The translations under genes and the position numbers were made by a program. 64,000 bases of DNA. Source: Eopsaltria australis (taxonomy: Eukaryota > Chordata > Aves > Passeriformes > Petroicidae). Under the pieces are notes generated by a model that ran no database searches, was not told the origin of the DNA, and was given only the letters and a program-made list of their open reading frames with translations. The stretch covers positions 956,111 through 1,020,110 of the forward strand of contig JAVTVJ010000933.1 of the NCBI GenBank assembly GCA_034509425.1, in the 5' to 3' direction. Below, one piece after another: positions 1-14,200 of the stretch; the stretch's first letter is position 1; every line of letters starts with the position of its first letter.

Positions 1-816
1 AATTAACTGAGAGATGTGCCCAGCAATGGGAGGGGTTTTTCCCAAGCGTGGTGGGTATGTAAAAAATACAAAAACATACTCACTGATGTATTTTTATCCT
101 TTTTTGTTAGTCTTTACCAACCCAATGTTTCCAATATGATGACTCTACTAGTGCGTAAATTTTCTATAGTATTTTCAAGTGAGAATAGTACAAACAAGAA
201 TTCAGCCAATAATATAATATATGAACACAGTGAAAGTTGGGAAGGAGTGGAAAACTGTGGTACATGAGCTCCTCAGGCTGCCTTCCCATGTAAAAGTGAA
301 ATTGGCATTCTTAAGTAAGGCTGTCATACTTGTTCGCTTAGTCCTGTTTCTCTCTAAATAGCTTCAAACTTGAGGGAGGCTTTTTAGTTTTTTAAAAAGA
401 CTTTTAGTAAATCACTGGTTAAGTAGCAGATAAATTAGTCTGCTCTCTGAAGCAAAGAGCTTGAGGGGATGTGATGCTGTTTTGTCTGAATTACTGATTC
501 TGGACATAGGTAGTTGCTGGGCAGTTAGACTGCAGTTTCCAAACAGCTGCAGTCTCTCTTACAAGGACACAGGAAATAAAGGAGGATCTTGATGTCTAGG
601 GAAACCAAAGGAATTGCAGGGAATGGGAATTGTAAGGGTTTGGAAGTAAACTGGGTTACTGCAGAGAGGAAACATAAAAATACCTATCAAAATTCCATGA
701 ACGGAGATTTTCATTATTTCTGATGTTCATGTAACAACTGATTTCTTTTGAGAATCACTCTTAAAACATCTGTGCCATAAAATAGAATTTTCAAAGCAAG
801 TTGCCCATATTGTTAC
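1..816. other. Unique AT-rich non-coding sequence
   Basis: No recognisable gene, RNA or repeat. Short open frames start here but have no domain-like content, and their lengths are expected by chance at this base composition. Confidence 0.6.
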
Positions 817-1034
817 GGGCTTTAAGGTTAAGGTTGGATATTAGGAAAAAGTCTTTTATGGAAAGAGTGGTTAAATACTGGAATTGTCTGCCTGGGGAGG
901 TGGTGGAGTCACCATCTCTGGATGCATTTAAAAGAGGATTGGACATGGTGCCATGGTTTAGTGGAGGTGTTAGGGCATGGGTTGGACTTGATGATCTTGA
1001 AGGTCTCTTCCAACCTAGTGATTCTGTGATTCCA
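817..1034 (+). mobile_element. CR1 LINE, 3' end fragment
   Basis: A 5'-truncated CR1 non-LTR retrotransposon. The sequence runs from the typical 'ttggatattaggaaaaagtc' block through the CR1 3' region to the terminal 'attctgtgatt' tail at about 1021-1032. Conceptual translation gives the decayed CR1 C-terminal string with [18 protein letters not shown], a familiar avian false-positive protein. CR1 inserts by target-primed reverse transcription, so a short 3' piece without a poly(A) tail is the usual outcome. The open frame here (about 106 codons) is the remnant of this element, not a host gene. It is inactive. Confidence 0.92.
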
Positions 1035-4000
1035 CCACTGTACAGCACTGCAAGAGAGCTTTGTTTTCAAGGCACCATGTCTAGTTATGGCCTTTTGTGT
1101 CTCTGTGGATTTTCAAAATAGAGTTGTTTGTCCAGAAAAGAGATACCTGAATTATTGCCACCTGGAGTGGTTTTAATTCTGATGTTCTAAAGATCTAAAA
1201 TTTACACAATTTAAAGAAGAACTGTTGTCTAGGGTGTATTGCATCTCTTTTAAGACGAAGGTCTAGAATAACCACGAAAGATCTTATGATCTCTGTAGAG
1301 AGCAATAGGTGAGAATACTTTAATACTGCTTAGTACAGTTCACATGACTGTTGTTGAATATCTGTATACTGACATGCTTTGATATTTATTATGCAGCATA
1401 TTTGAAGTTACTGCTTAGGGATTGTCTGTGCTAGAAGGTTATCCTATGCTGACTTAATCAGTGTATCCAGAGGGGCAAGGAGGCTCTTCTCAGACATAAG
1501 AGTGACTTTGAAATGCTCATTCTGCAGAGTTTGTCCTATTTTGAGAAACAGGGTAACTCATCAATAGGACCATTTTAGTCTGATAACCCTGTTCTTAGAT
1601 TGCAGACACAGTGCACGTGGAGAATTGTGGCTTACAAATACACTTGTGTGTTCACTTACATAGACCACCAGCTTAGAGATGCTTGAAATTTGAAGTTACT
1701 AGCTGCTATGTGTGGTACTGAAAAGAAATTTTCAGCCATATTGGGGCCCATGTGATGCCTTTTTGGAGTTATGGGTGTCAGATGCCTCTTCTTTGCAGTC
1801 AGTCTGTGTGATGAAATTACAAGATGATTTCCCATAAAATGTTTGTGTTCTAAGCCTTTACCTTGCTTTGCCTAACTCTTGCTCGCTTGGGTTTGCTGCT
1901 CCTTGTGTTTAAAAATTTTGTGCTCCCCTCAGCTCATTTGAGGAGTCATGCTGGAACCTCCTGGATTGTTCTTACGGTTTTCCAGGCATTTTCTTTGCTT
2001 TTGCTACCTCCAAGGCCAATTAAGCTTGTCCTTTTCAAGGCTGTTACTGAAAGAACAAATCTAAAAGTGCAGTTAAAATACCTTTGATGGGCTGAATTGC
2101 ACCTCTTGCAGGTTATTATGTTCAGCATTCTTGTGACCACTGAAGCTTTTCATGCTATCATTGGAGCAGTGACATCAAAAGGGGAGTGCTATCACAAAGT
2201 TTTAAGAGAGGCGAACCCAGGACATGTGGTTACCTGTTCTCCAGGGCTGCCCGGAGTGCTCAGTGGAAAATACAGGTAGCAGGCTGAGGGTGAAGAATCA
2301 TGTCCTGGGAGACACATTTCTGGGACATGAAAGTGATTCTCAGCACTGGTAAACAAAATGCTGTCTTGCTTCAGCTGCTTGGGTTACTTGCAAGGATTTT
2401 GTATGAACTGCAAAACTGGGCTCAGAACTTTCTTTTTATGGTGTTACCAAGAAAGACTTCTGCATATAAAGCAAGCTGCTATTGTTACGAATGTATTACT
2501 CACGAAAGAAGGGGAAGTGGACCTTGGTTGTTGTATATATTAAAAAGAAATGTGGCAGTCTGATCTCTGGTTAAGCCTGCACTTGTGGAGTTTTGCTCTG
2601 GCTATAGCATATTTTGTTTTGGAAAAACTTGGGTAGTGAGAGCTTAAATTCTAAATTTACTCACCCAAGCACTGCAGATGTTACTTTCCAGAAAACACTG
2701 TGAAACAGAGCAGATGGAGGCAGGTTTTGAGGAGCAGATTTGCTCTATTGTCTTCAGAAGTATGATTCTCACCATCAACCACAAATAGTCCTGCTTCAGC
2801 TTTGCAAACCAAGTATCATGAAGACAGAATTAATGTCTGATCCACTGGTCTGTGTTGATGTCACTCTTTATGCCTATGTTAACAAGTCATGGACTATTGT
2901 ACTCTGAAATCTGTATTTGTGAGAAGGGCAAGAGACATTCTTCCAGAAATCCAGTGGCTGATCTTCAACACTATAGAGAGACTATTAGAAGTCCTGCTTT
3001 TGCTTTGAAGATAAGACAGAAGTTGTTGAAGTTGAAAAGGGTAGCATGCTGAAACAAAAAATGGATCTATCTCAAGTCACAAGGTTGTTATTTATTCAAA
3101 GTCTCTTTTATATATACATTCCTGTTGACAATTCTCTATTTTTCCTCTCATTAACATACTGGTGATCTTAAAGAAAGCCTGAGAGTTCCAAACTGGTGGT
3201 GAGATGACTGATGTTAAATCCAGTGTCTTAAGTTCTAACCTTTTTTCTTTTAGTATGCATACTTTGAGTTTGTTTGCTTCTAGAGACAAACAGCACATGC
3301 ATGTGGAAATGCTCACAGACAGACACACAAACTTAGGCACCTCACATACATAAACAATCTGTGTCTCTTAAAAAGATCTACTATTTGGCAGTGGCCACAG
3401 TCCTGTACTTCTGATTGCCTCAGTGCATTATGTAGGCTATAAAAAAAGGTTTGCTGAAATTGGCTCTCGGTTTTCCTACAGTTATGTGTGCTGAATGCAT
3501 TGTAAACTTGAAGGATTTTTTTGATGAAACTCGTCTACGGTATGCAGTGGTATAGCTAATGGTTTGCTGTTGGGACTGGATGACCCAGCTGCTTTGAAAC
3601 TTCTCTTCAGTTCTATACACTACTTGCTGAGATCTTGTCTTCAGCTCAAATGTGCCTAAAAGAAATCTGGACTCTTTATGTGTATTTAAATCTGTGTATA
3701 TACTTTTTGTGTAAATGTGGGAGCCCTGTATTCTGGACTGGAGAGAGGTATGCCTCCATTAACAGCAACAGTGGTAGTTTGTTCAGTTGTACAAAAATGC
3801 CGGTGTTAACACTCTAGCAAAAGAAATTAGTCTCTTGAAATGACCATATAGCCTGGATATAACTGCAGTAACTTGTCCTCTTTCTCAAAGTTTTCATGTC
3901 AAAGAGGTATTTTGGCCACTAAGCTGCTAGACAAACAACTGAAAACTGCTGAGCTATGTGGATATGTCACAGGTATTGGCTGACATGCATCTGTGTTGCT

Positions 4001-4384
4001 GCTTTTGCTTTCAGATGTTACCATGAGTATCAGTTGGAGCACAAGGAGCTATGGTAGTAGGAGTGTTTGGGAGAGCTGGGTCTTGTTTACTTGAGAAAGG
4101 TAAGAGTGTGATGGGGTTGTGGGAATTCCTGATGGAACAGAGTAAGATAACTAGCCAGGCAAGATTACCCAGCAATGAGATACTTTACCTTACTAAGTCA
4201 AAGAGGGTATCACAAGCTGAGAATTGGCAGCTACAGAGAAGGAAATACTAAATCCAGTATTACCTCTGTAACCTGTTAATGAATTAGGAGACATGAAGCA
4301 AATTCCAGGGTATAGTTCATTTGTGCAGAACATATAAAATGAGACAATATGGAAACTAAAATCAAATTCAGTGGAGAGCGGAGA
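1035..4384. other. Unique non-coding sequence
   Basis: About 3.3 kb with no recognisable coding region or repeat. A pyrimidine-rich tract followed by AG near 4,000-4,017 resembles a splice acceptor, but no convincing exon follows. Confidence 0.5.
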
Positions 4385-5250
4385 TTATGTTGTGATGAGG
4401 TAACTTCGGCTGAACACGAAGTGCCCACCAGAGCCGCACTTATCACTCACCCTCATCTGAATAGGGAAGAAAAAGTATGACAGAAGGTTCAGGAAATATG
4501 GTCACAGGCAAACCAGACTTGGTTTGGAAGAAGTTAATTAATTAATTAATTGCCCATGAATAGTCAGAGGAGGATAATGAGAAATAAACACCCTTAAAAC
4601 ATCTTTGCCCCACCTGTCCCTTCTTCCCAGGTTCAGCTTCAGCTCCAGACTTCTCTTCCTCTTTTGTCTGAGCAAAATGGGGGATGGGGGCTGTGGTCAG
4701 TTTATCACACTTGTCTCTGTTGCTCCTCTGTCCTCACATTCTTCCCCTGCCCCAGTGTGAGGTCCCTCCCAACTTTCCCAGCATGAATCCTTCCCATGGG
4801 CTGCAGTTCTTCATGAACTGCCATAGTATGTCTTCCAGCATGGTTACAGCCTCTTTCAGACACCTGCTCAGATGTGGAGTCCTCTGTGGGCTGCAGGTGA
4901 TCTCTTCCTGCACCATGGACCTCAGCGGGCTGCAGGGGGATAGCCTGCCTCATCATAATCTTCACCACAGGCTGCAGAAGAATTTCTGCTCCAGTACCTA
5001 GAGCATCTCCTCTCCCACCTTTTTCACCGACCTCGGGGTCTGCTTCGCAGTTGTTGTGCAGCAGTTTTCCCTCTTCTTAAACACGTTCTCTCAGAGATGC
5101 AGTCACTGTCACTGATGGGCTTGGCCTTGGCCAGTGGTGGTTCTGTTTTGGAGCTGGCTGCACTGGCTCGTGTGCATAGAAGAAGCTTCTGATGTCATCT
5201 GACAGAGGTTATCCTTGTAGCCAGCTACCAAAACCTTGCCACAAGATTGT
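4385..5250 (-). mobile_element. Endogenous retrovirus LTR, minus orientation
   Basis: This stretch matches, by recognition, a very common avian retroviral LTR type read on the minus strand. The minus-strand start is the 'ggcaaggttttggtagc' block (rc of about 5226-5242). Repeated 'gggctgcag'-type modules lie at about 4798-4980, and an inner block with 'cccaccagagc' lies near 4426. I see no retroviral gag, pol or env frame beside it, so it is probably a solo LTR left by recombination between two LTRs. Short open frames on both strands are by-products of GC-rich modules. The exact family (ERVL-like is my best guess) and exact ends need a repeat-library alignment. Confidence 0.7.
4533..4551. repeat. 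(TTAA)n microsatellite
   Basis: Four to five tandem TTAA units inside the LTR-derived stretch. Confidence 0.8.
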
Positions 5251-8200
5251 TTTGCCACACAAAATGGTCTGAAAAAAGTCTGGAATTGTCCCCATAAGTA
5301 ACCAATGCAGACAAACATTGCCTGTATTTATGTGTTATCTGACCTTTGGCTACACAAAGATTTTGATGTCATGATTTTGCCACAGCTCCAAGACAATTGC
5401 TTGAAGAAGGAAACATAACTCCTTTCCATAGGGTGTCCTGGAGCGAGATGACTTGTATGATGAACTGGGTGAAAAAGCTAATGCAGGGAAGTAGAGTGAA
5501 TTCAGCATGTTGTATTTTTTGGTTTGTGATTGCTTATGACTTAAACAGTCTGTTGCCTAGAAAAGTTCTACACCTGAAAAGGGTAATGTAGTTGACCCTA
5601 AAGGCAGGTTTTTCTGGGTTTCACATCCCATAGCTTGCATCTAAAATTGAAAATGGACTGCATTGCAGCCATTACATTGAAAAAAGAAGTATGTATATAC
5701 AGAAGGAGCTAGATAAAGGCTATGAATCCTACTAGTGTTCTCCAGATTACTCACTTGTCAGAAATAAAAATGCTGTATGTACTTGTAAGTTTGCCATTGG
5801 GGAGAGGTCTGGAATTATTAAAAAAATAAAATAATGAAATTCAAATTGAAATGCTAGACCACAACTTTCTAATGTAGGTAGAGATTTTTGTATCATGTCT
5901 TTTGCTTAGCTTTTCGGGGATTTCAGATTGTCAACTTTACCTTGAAGGCTTTCAGAAAGTTCTGGGGGTTTTGTGGTCGTGGTTTTTTGGGGGTTTTTTG
6001 AGTTGTTTTGTTTTGCTTTGTTTTTTTTTCCACCAATTTGAGAGAGAAAACAACTGCAGAACTCACAAAGATGCAGAAATAATCCAGCATATAAATGGAA
6101 TGGAAACAGTAGTGTTCAGACAAATCTGTGATTTTCAGTGAAATCTACTTACGACTGACCCGCTGCTTTGCCATTTGATTGAAATTTCTGCACTTTTCCT
6201 GTTGTCTTTGTAAATCTGGTACCTAGCTTTTTGAACGTGTTTTTGCAAGTCTTTTAAGTGGATTATGTCTATCTAATACCCATCTTCTGGTAAAATGTCA
6301 GTGGCTGTGATGTTCAGAGTAAACTTCAGAAAGCAGTCACATCCATCACAAGGACAGAGGGAGCTTTGATAACATATTTTCATGTAAGGACAGGGGTCAG
6401 CAGGGTTGTTGACAGGAATAGAGAGTAATAAACTTTACTCAGCAGTGAAACCATGCTTCTGGAAGAGTGCACGGGTTTATGAGTAAGAAGAAAAGAGAAA
6501 TGGCTTCGGTCCTTGTGCTTGTAAGGAAGTGCTTCTTTCCGAGTAGCACTTGGTTTGCATACCAAGGAAAAATGGTACTTGTAGGCATCAGTTGGTGTTG
6601 CTGTACATGACCCATCTTGTGTTTTGTACTGTGGTGAAAATGTGCCCATTTCTAGCCTTTCCAGAGACATCTGTATTGTTTGGAGAAAATTTTCTGATTT
6701 GTGTTTGAAGGGATGTGTTTTTCACTGGAATGAGAGTGTGTGGGGCCTTTTCATGAGCTCTTAGGTTGATTGTCCCTCTGTGAAGCTTTCACTGTGATGA
6801 TGCACAGTCTCTTTAAAGAACACCATCTGAATCCACTGCCAGAAGTGTTTTGGTGTTACTTTTTACTGAATGTGATACTGTGGACCTTTGGGACAAAATA
6901 GAGTAAGAAGGTGAAATCAAGACACGCTGCAAGAGCTGGTTTGGTTTGTGGTGGTTTTTTGAGTGTTAGGGTGGCTTAAAGGAGATAAGGACAGCTTTGG
7001 TCTTTTCAGAGTTCATAAAGCATTTGGTTTGTGTGTGTGTTTTCTCTAATTCATGTCATGAGGCTCTGGATCAGGCATCTACCTTTTTATTAGCTGTGTA
7101 GAAACAATACAAGGAAAATCCCAAAAACTGTGTTTCTAGGGTAATAACTTCACGTATTCTTAAGCTGCAGCTGGGAATAGCAGAAGTAGCTGCACATTAT
7201 CACCTGGCTTCTGACCATCTTACTCCTAAAATGGATGAATGTACTGCTGCAGTTTAACACTAACAGTAGGTGTTAACTGAGGTAAACCACTTGTCCAGGT
7301 TCACTGGGTGTTCTTACAGATGCATACCTGCAGTACGCAGTGGGAAATCTGGAACTGTTTCCCTCATTGGTAGTGCTACTCTAATGTGGGATCAAGAAAA
7401 GAGAGCAAAGAGATTGCAACCACTTTTTTCTGCTTGTGTAGTAACTTTGAGGTGATATTTGTTTCCTCCTTTCATCATCCATTGTGCCTATTGCAATCTG
7501 TTTTGGTAGTCTTTAGAAGGCTACTAGGATATACACAGTAAACAATAAACAACTGCTTTGTGAAAGTAAATAAATAATGATGGCATTGATTTTTTTATAT
7601 TTTTGGCTTTTAAAAAATAACAGTTGGAAATAGTGATAGAGGAGGAAGATAAAAAGAGTAAACTTGTTTTTTCAGGAGGAAAATTTTTTTTTTCTGTTGA
7701 ATACAGTGCCACAGTAGTGTAAAGTGGATGAAAAATATCACACACACAAAGACCTCAATGTGCAGGTATTTCTTTGAACTTAACCTTCATTTATGTGATT
7801 CAGATTGTTTGTGAATCAAAGAGAATAGCTAATGTACTCTGTAAACTGGAGTTTTGAGTAATCCTCACTAATCAGGGGACTGAAGCTACAGACCTCTCAT
7901 TTTGAGGTACTGATCCTTCCTGCCTGACCCCAAATAATATTGCAAAGCATAAGCTTGCAGGCTGGTAAATGCCAGCCTCAGCTGCTGAATGTAATTTTTA
8001 CCTGACTCTGCTGTATAGTCTGTTCATGTAGCCCCAGTGCTTTTCTCCTGTACAGTGCTAGTACAGGCTTGGTGCTTTTTGTCTGGTACTTGATATGCAC
8101 AAGCAAATAGGATATAAACCATATACAAGTCATATAATGAGTGTTAAACAGCTTTTCTTTCATATCAAGTGAAAAAGCAGAAAATCTGAATTGCCTTTAT

Positions 8201-11200
8201 CACCTAGAAGCTCGTTATCATTTCACAGAAATGTATTAACCCTGTCATACAGAACTAAATGTTTGACTGCACTTCCTCCCCCAGCTGAACTGTTCATTAA
8301 AAACATTTTAGCATCACTGTTATTTTCAACTTAGTGTTCATTCTCATAAGCTTTTTAGTATGGTTGACATTTTTGGAGAGAAACAATTTCCTGTAAAAAC
8401 TTAGCGAGTTTCCCATAATAAGATGTTGCTTCTGTTATGAAAATAATGTAGACACATTGGCAGTTAGACAAGTGAGGATCTGTGTCTAGAAATCCAGAGC
8501 ATAGCTTAGTCATTTGATTCTAGGAGAAATAACATTAAAGTAAATGGTTTATTGAGGCAAGATGCTGGTACTTGAGTTATATAATCTGAATTGTACTTTT
8601 TTCTCTCGAAGTTGCTCTTGAAAGAAGATCTAGACCTAGGTCTATTAGGAGCACTAAGCAAGGCTTTCAGTCTTTCTGAGAGATTGTATTGAGAGCACTT
8701 ACTTTAGTTGCTGCTGTATGTTGGGCTCTCTTGAAAGGATAATTTGAAGATGTTATAACATCCCACTATTAGCAGCAGTGGAAATCTTTTAGTATTAGAC
8801 AGGTTGAGCTTGTGTCTGGGAGGAGTTCTCTCCAGTTCCTTTTTTCCCACTGTTTAGTCTTGGCCACACATACTCTTCCTTATTTCCTTGATATTCAGAT
8901 CCCCATTCCTAATAATATTTCCCTGTGTTCCAACTTGTCTTTCCATCCATCACCTCTGCGTGTCTTGAGGAAGAAGAGAAACAAAACCATAATTTCCTCT
9001 GGAAATTCTTTCTTCTCTTTTGACTTCTGTAGCCCTAATGTTATCTGCTATTCTTCCCTCTGATTTCAGTTTCCAGGTACCTGAGCTCAGAAGGGTCTGT
9101 CATGTGCTAAGTGTTGAGCAATCTAAAGAAATTCAGCCTTCCCTCAGGGCTTGTATACTGCTAGAAACTGACAGCTGATGCATGGTCATGTTCCAGGAAA
9201 ATCATAGGCTGGGTCTTGGGCTTCTGAACCAGGAAACAACATGCCATGCTTTTTTCTTCATGGTGCAGAATCCTTTTACTTATATTGCTGTTGTACTTGG
9301 AGAGGCTGTATTTTGCAAAGTGCTGCAAATAGATGGTGCAGAAAAGAAAAGCTGTAATCAAGCAGCCTACTTTCAGAGTGGGGAGAAAGTGTCACATATA
9401 TTTTATCTCACCTGGGGTCAGGAATGTTCTTTTGCCCTGTTCAGGCACTTACCAGTCTGATGGGACTGCTAGGGCTGTGGAAAGCTGCTTGTTCCCAGTA
9501 ACCACACAATGTCCATTAATGGGTTTCTTCTCCTGAAGAGAACTGCTGTCAGTCAGAGGACTGCTGATGGTACCCTGTTCTGTCTTGCAGCTTTACTGAT
9601 GCCACACAAAAGTACTGAAGAGTTTTCCAAAACCTGGAATGTGTCAACAACTGGACATAAAAGTCTGGGGGAATGTTTTTAGAAAGTGAACAATGGCTTT
9701 TGGAGCAAATTGTTCTTTTGTCAGATAGCAGTTAGTCCTAAGACAGGCTAGATTATACCTGTCCCATCATATTACCAAGCTTCAGGAAGTCCTGCTCAGG
9801 GACTTCCAGAGGGGAAGTTGTATTCCCCTCTGGGCATATTGTGTTCAGTGGACTGGACTTCTTTTGAGGCACAGTGAGTGTTTTTCATCAACGTTCTTTT
9901 TGGTAGTATTATACTCACTCAAGCAGTTTAAAAGCTGAAGAGTCCAGGTCTGTTTGCTCTTTTCCTGCTTTTCCCCATACCCATCTATTTTATCAGTGTT
10001 CTGTGACTAATTACAGTCTTAAGGTTCTTAAGAATGAAGTTTTCAAGGTACTGGAAAACCCTGAGGTATCTTTCACTCTTGTTCTGTAGTCTTTTTCTGA
10101 TAATTCTCAATGCAGAACTTCTGATAAAATTCACAGATGAGCAAATGGAATGTTGCCATTTAAGGGGAGGAGGCAAAAGGAAGTTTTTGGTCTGTACTTG
10201 TAGCTTGTGATGATTGGGATGATTTTTCTCCTTGCATGGATTCTTCTGTAGTTACTGGCACTGAATTTCATCAGTCACTTTATTTGCCCCTCACTTGCTA
10301 TTGTTAAATTCTGTCATAATTCTGTTGTAATTTTCCTCCATTTGACCCCAGGTTGTGCCTGTTGCTGATTTTAATAGGCTAGAAAACGAGGATTGCTTTG
10401 AAACAGATTGCTTTGAAACTTGGAAGGTCTTGTCCAGTAATTGCAGAACCATGGTAGACAGATGAGGATAAACACTCCTTAGTTGAACAATTCTGCCCAC
10501 ACTTAATCAAGCATATTTGCCTGTCTGTGGAACTGGCTGGGTCATGTCTTCCACATTTATTTTACTGGCAGTGTGCTGCTCTGCTTGCTCCTGAATAGAG
10601 CATATCCTGAGGATATTCTGGAAATGTGAAGGCTGTGCCCTGGCAATGGGAACAAAGGTTGCACAGAATAACTCCCTCTGATTTCAATCATGATTTTGTC
10701 TTCTTGCTCCTGCTTTCATCTCCTTGAAGGTATTTTTTGGCCCTCTCCCCCTTCTTTTACTTATGAAGTTACTTAAATGATTTTTCCTTTTTAAAATGAG
10801 TATGTAACGGGGTCAACAGCCTTGATTTTTAATTGCTATGAATAATTAGGAAACTTTTTTAGTAACCCATCACTGCTTCTTCAAGATGACTTAGCAAATC
10901 TCCTGATCTCTCCTTCCCCTGCTTTCTGGGAATGTGTTCACTCCACATTCCACTCCTGGGATTGCCTCTTTTCCATGTCATTCCTAAGAGGTATCTTAAT
11001 AGAAAATCTTGCTGTTAAGCCAGAGCGTACAAAGCTGTAATTGCACAAGAGTGGGATGAAGATTGGAAGATCCTACAAAACCCCCACAAATCTAGTGGTT
11101 TTCTTTGAGGAGTGCTTCCAGCTGTTTGCTGTATTCCAGTTTTAGATTGTGTCTTTGCACCTGCTTGAGAAGTCTGTGTTCTGTCCACTATCTGAATCAA

Positions 11201-14200
11201 CTTGTTGCTTCCTTGAAATTAGCAATACCAAAAAGTATGTCTCATGTCTGCTTTGTTTGTGTTCTCAACAGAGAACAAAAGGCAGGTGGTATTTATACAT
11301 GGGGTAAATAACTGTAAACAACTGTAAATTTCTCAAGTAAGATTCGAGCAATGCTATTGAGGAATAATCTCCTGAATGTAACTGACTACTAGTAGTATTA
11401 CTACTACTATTAGTTAGTTATTAGTTATTAGTAGTACTACTAGTAGTTAGTAATACTGCTAACTGGTAGTAGTACACCTAGGAGTCTCCCTGTTCTTAGA
11501 ACTTCATTTTTCAGAGGCAAAGTGAACTATGTTCTGACAATGTTCTTGTAAATGTATCGACTTCTCATTGACGTGGTGTCACAAAAGAAGGATGGACTAA
11601 GCTCATATGGGCTTTTGCAGTAGTGGAAGTGCTGGAGGCAGTGTTCATGTCTTGCATCTGCAGTTGAGCTGTTGGGAAGAGAAAAGGCAGAAGGACTCAC
11701 CCTGGGGAGTTGCTGTACTTAATGTGGCAGCCACGTCCTTCGTGTTTCCCAAATAAGCTCTGACTGGAGTTCTAAGCTTTCTGATACATAACATCTGCTT
11801 GGTGTCCAACTTAAGAAATGAGTGAATATTTGAATCTTCCAATGGATGGGGAAGCTGAAGTGTTCTCTCTGAATAGCATTAGCACTTTCTATTAAAAAGA
11901 AGCCTTTGGTGAGATGTACATTATCATTAGCATGCTAGTTGGTCTAGGTTAGTGACTAGATGTTTAACTTCATGTTGTCAGTCTTTTATTATTTGGCAAT
12001 ATGCCTCAGGTAAAAAGGAGGATGAGTGAAATAAATTTTTAAAATTGCTGCAGTGAGAGAAATGGATATTTGATATTTCTGTACAATGGTATAGCAGATC
12101 TAGTCATAGTAGCAAAGAATTGTTGTACATTTGGGGTTAAGAGAGACAGAAAAATGAACACTTTAAGCAATTATGTGTGATACTGAACCATACGTGCTTA
12201 AAGGATGAGCTTCCAAGAGTACTCAAAAAACTTGTGTCCTGTGGTTTAATTTCTGCTATAGCCATGAAAACATAGGATAACTTTCCTGTTTCTCCATTCT
12301 GAGTTAGAAAAGGCTGTTTAACGATCGCAATTCAGCTCCTCAGTATTCAGGCAGTTAACTGAAGTTTTCCCACTGCTGTTTTTCTCCTGTGAGCAACATC
12401 TGCAGCTTCTTGTCCCTGTAAAGTTTTAAGTTTTAAAACATCTTCTCTAAGTTAAATATTCTGATATGTGATTATCCCAAAAATTATTAACGATATTTGT
12501 TATGTAATATTACTGAACAATATAATTATGTGATCTTAATTTCATGCCAGATACACTTTGTGCTTTTGCCAGTCCCTCCTGTATGAAGGCTCCTTCTGGG
12601 TAATTTCTTTCAGAACTTTTGCAAAATTGCCTTCCTTAACATACATTATGCCCCTTGACCTTTTGCTTTCTCTTTCAGTGTGCCTTTCCTGCAGTTGTCA
12701 GAGATACTCTTCCCTGTCTGATCACTGACTTCCATACTGTTATGTAAACCCATGACTTCATGGGACTTCAGGCGTAAGTGTAGTGTCCTTTAGTTACCTT
12801 TTGTCTAAGTTAAAACATACTGGTCTTTTTATGATCTCTTCATGTCCTGATTGTTGTTGCTCCATGCCACTGTGCTGTCTGCCAGGTTTGAGCATAACCT
12901 GATGTGTATGCCTTTGATTCTTGCTGCTCTTCATCTGCCTCCTTGGCAAATTCAGCTCTCTTGTAGTTTTCACACCTCAGTCACTGAAAGCTGGTGTAGG
13001 AGAGAAGTATATTAATGTGGACCTGAAATGTGCTATAAGCGTGTTGCTGCTACCAGCTTACTTCCTCCTAACCTTTTAAGCCTTGCTCTGACATCCTCTG
13101 TAGCCTCCCAGTGAATGTGGTAAGCTGTGTTACCCTCAGCTAGCCTAGCCTCAGGCAGCAGACTTTGTCTAGCATAGCTGTGCTGCACTGAACTCTAGGC
13201 ACCTGTTATAAACACAAGTGCTCAATCCAATACCTTGATAATTAGCTTCATTAAGTGTGCAGCTTTTTCATGTAGGGAGTGATTCAGAAAGCATATTAAT
13301 TCTGGAAAGATTGTATGGTTGGGTTCTCTGTGTTCCTTCAAATACAGTCATTTGGAGGGTGTAAAGACTGTCCTGACTGTAAGCAAAATTCACATTGTAC
13401 TTAAAATGTCTTTGAATTCATTCTTCATTTTGCCTAGTAATAAACAGTGAAGGCCAGATTAAGGTCTCCATCACTCACGTGTGATATCACAATAGAGTTT
13501 TGACAGTTGGAGCTAGCAATCGGTATGTGCAATAAATGGCACTTGACTCCCTTCTCTGAGCACTGCTGAAACTTAATCTTTTGTCTTCTCTCAGCACATG
13601 GTATCTTCAGGTTTTCTCTTCGAAGTTAATTGGACTTCTAAGTTCACGAGAAACAGAATCTTTGGTGCAAGAGTCCACCAGTATATATAGTTGGTTTTTT
13701 GGAAGAGAAGTATTTTTATTCAAAAATCTTAATTTGCTTATTTCCAGTTTTGATCACTGTATTGTATTACAGCTTTTTCAGACGAGAGCACAGATAATGA
13801 ACAGTGTTGTAATGAATTTCCTTAACAAATAAATTGTGCCATGGGCTTTATCACTCTGCTGGAAGAGCATTTGGATAAGTATGCAAATTCTGTGTTCACA
13901 ATGATTACATCTTTGGCATTACATTCAGTTTGTTTTGCAGTCAGTTATGTAGGGTCCTGTACTTGGTAAGTGTGCTGCTCTTAAACTTCACAGAAAACAG
14001 CAAGCTGAAAAAAGGGAGCATTTTGTGGAAGGCTTTTAAAAGGTTTCCAGGTTCTAATGAACAGTTGGTCAAAGCTTGTAGCTCTTCCTATTATCACATA
14101 CATGCTGGAATTAATTGATTGTCATTGTTAAAGTTGTGGATTTAGAACTTTCACTTTTACTCAGCAAGTTTCTCCCAAATTATGCCTTTTTTAGAAGGAA

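Noticed and set aside
801..1121. 106-codon plus-strand frame resembling widely annotated bird 'hypothetical proteins'
   Set aside because: It is the decayed CR1 3' region; such proteins are repeat artefacts.
4684..5001. 105-codon plus-strand frame and opposite 87-codon frame
   Set aside because: Both lie in the LTR-derived stretch and reflect its GC-rich modules.
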